This document shows positions 42,743 through 43,197 of a stretch of 43,197 nt of DNA, piece after piece. Within the stretch, counting starts at the first letter, position 1, and each line of letters starts with the position of its first letter. The stretch comes from Chitinophagia bacterium (lineage in GTDB: Bacteria > Bacteroidota > Bacteroidia > Chitinophagales > Chitinophagaceae), in contig JAJPJP010000272.1 in the NCBI GenBank assembly GCA_021324175.1, positions 1 to 43,197 on the forward strand, read 5' to 3'. Both the position numbers and the translations under genes were made by a program. The notes below the pieces were generated by a model. The model did no database searches, was not told the origin of the DNA, and saw only the letters and a list, made by a program, of their open reading frames with translations.

Positions 42743-43189
42743 ATGCATAGGATTATTTTGGGGGTTCTGGCGATTGGCCTTTTTCTAACTGTGCGTGCAC
42801 AGCAACCCTATCGCTGGGCATTTACTGCAAAAAAAACCGCGGATAAGACTTATGCGATTCACCTGACGGCGGCAATCGATAATGGCTGGCATACCTATTC
42901 CCAAACCACACCGGATGGGGGACCGCTGCCTACGAAAATTACATTCGGAAAAAATCCGCTGGTCACGCGGGTTGGAAATGTGGAAGAGCTTGGCAAAATG
43001 GAAAAATACCATGAGGCCGTATTTGATGTGGATGTAAAACGATATTCGGATAAAGTGGATTTTGTGCAGGTCGTGAAACTAAAAGCAGCGGTGAAAACCA
43101 GGCTGAACGGAACGGTGGAGTTCATGGTCTGCAATGACCACGAATGCCTGCCGCCTAAAACCCTTCCCTTTTCAATTGCTATCAATTAA
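42743..43189 (+). CDS. Stand-alone DsbD N-terminal domain protein
   Basis: The 148-residue secreted protein has a signal peptide (MHRIILGVLAIGLFLTVRAQ) and the immunoglobulin-like N-terminal domain of DsbD: YAIHLTAAIDNGWHTYSQ, KVDFVQVVKLK, and the redox pair Cys130 and Cys135 in VCNDHECLPP. It can therefore pass electrons to periplasmic proteins, unlike the cysteine-free domain of the dsbD at 16-18 kb. The ATG at 42743 is chosen over a TTG at 42686 because the signal peptide then begins cleanly and the leader motif lies upstream. Its stop overlaps a further ATG as TAATG, so a partner gene may follow beyond the window. Confidence 0.9.
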   Translation: MHRIILGVLAIGLFLTVRAQQPYRWAFTAKKTADKTYAIHLTAAIDNGWHTYSQTTPDGGPLPTKITFGKNPLVTRVGNVEELGKMEKYHEAVFDVDVKRYSDKVDFVQVVKLKAAVKTRLNGTVEFMVCNDHECLPPKTLPFSIAIN

Positions 43190-43197
43190 TGAGACCA
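43189..43197 (+). CDS. Possible start of the next gene (window edge)
   Basis: ATG AGA CCA begins in the last base of the stop codon of the DsbD N-terminal domain gene (TAATG). Only three codons are inside the window; the coupling suggests a downstream ORF, perhaps the DsbD membrane part, but this cannot be shown. Confidence 0.3.

Noticed and set aside
1-43197. CRISPR array, rRNA, tRNA, transposase
   Set aside because: No repeat-spacer pattern, no RNA-gene signatures and no transposase motifs were recognised on either strand; a computational scan would be needed to be certain for tRNA.

Overview
The window reads as chromosomal DNA of a Bacteroidetes bacterium, most likely in or near the family Chitinophagaceae. 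The basis is three ECF sigma genes with FecR and SusC/SusD partners, SusC proteins carrying an N-terminal STN domain, TlpA-like periplasmic thioredoxins with leader or DUF4369-like regions, an RteC-domain protein, SusD lipoboxes ending in SCKK, and mostly Shine-Dalgarno-poor starts. Species cannot be named from the sequence alone.

Layout. (1) 0.3-2.4 kb: a small secreted repeat protein, a class 1 fructose-bisphosphatase with a substituted metal ligand, a strong terminator and a DUF3892-like protein. (2) 2.5-9.8 kb, minus strand, visibly more A+T rich: a compact four-gene defence operon. It holds a winged-helix/deoxyribosyltransferase-like protein, HsdR, a fused HsdM-HsdS and a DUF6602-like nuclease-fold protein. 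(3) 10.2-15.5 kb, plus strand, G+C richer and tightly overlapped: a tyrosine/homogentisate catabolic operon (hppD, hmgA, FAH-family hydrolase, flavin reductase-like protein, HisC-like aminotransferase), ended by a bidirectional terminator shared with an RteC-domain gene. (4) 15.5-18.3 kb, minus strand: RteC, a three-domain DsbD whose N-terminal domain has lost its cysteines, and a truncated epimerase gene abutting dsbD. (5) 18.5-21.3 kb, minus strand: a Fic AMP-transferase with striking upstream palindromes, a winged-helix protein and a SIR2-like protein, a likely second small defence or toxin cluster.

(6) 21.5-43.2 kb, plus strand: three consecutive ECF-sigma units. Unit 1 is sigma-FecR-SusC-SusD-DUF4397 lipoprotein-TlpA. 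Unit 2 is sigma-FecR-SusC-SusD-TlpA-M1 metallopeptidase. Unit 3 is a sigma followed, where FecR would be expected, by a stand-alone DsbD N-terminal domain that keeps its CxxxxC pair. Units 1 and 3 share a leader motif at identical spacing. Units 1 and 2 share a FecR-SusC leader with a hairpin and a TTAACCCAAA box. Together they look like signal-responsive outer-membrane uptake systems coupled to periplasmic thiol chemistry and, in unit 2, peptidolysis. Substrates cannot be told from sequence.

Other notable items are a ~110-bp imperfect hairpin capped by a UACG tetraloop between an XRE regulator and sigma 2, and a ~540-bp structured non-coding stretch after susD of unit 2 that resembles the 5' part of a group II intron without its reverse transcriptase. 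No CRISPR array, rRNA, tRNA or intact transposase was recognised.
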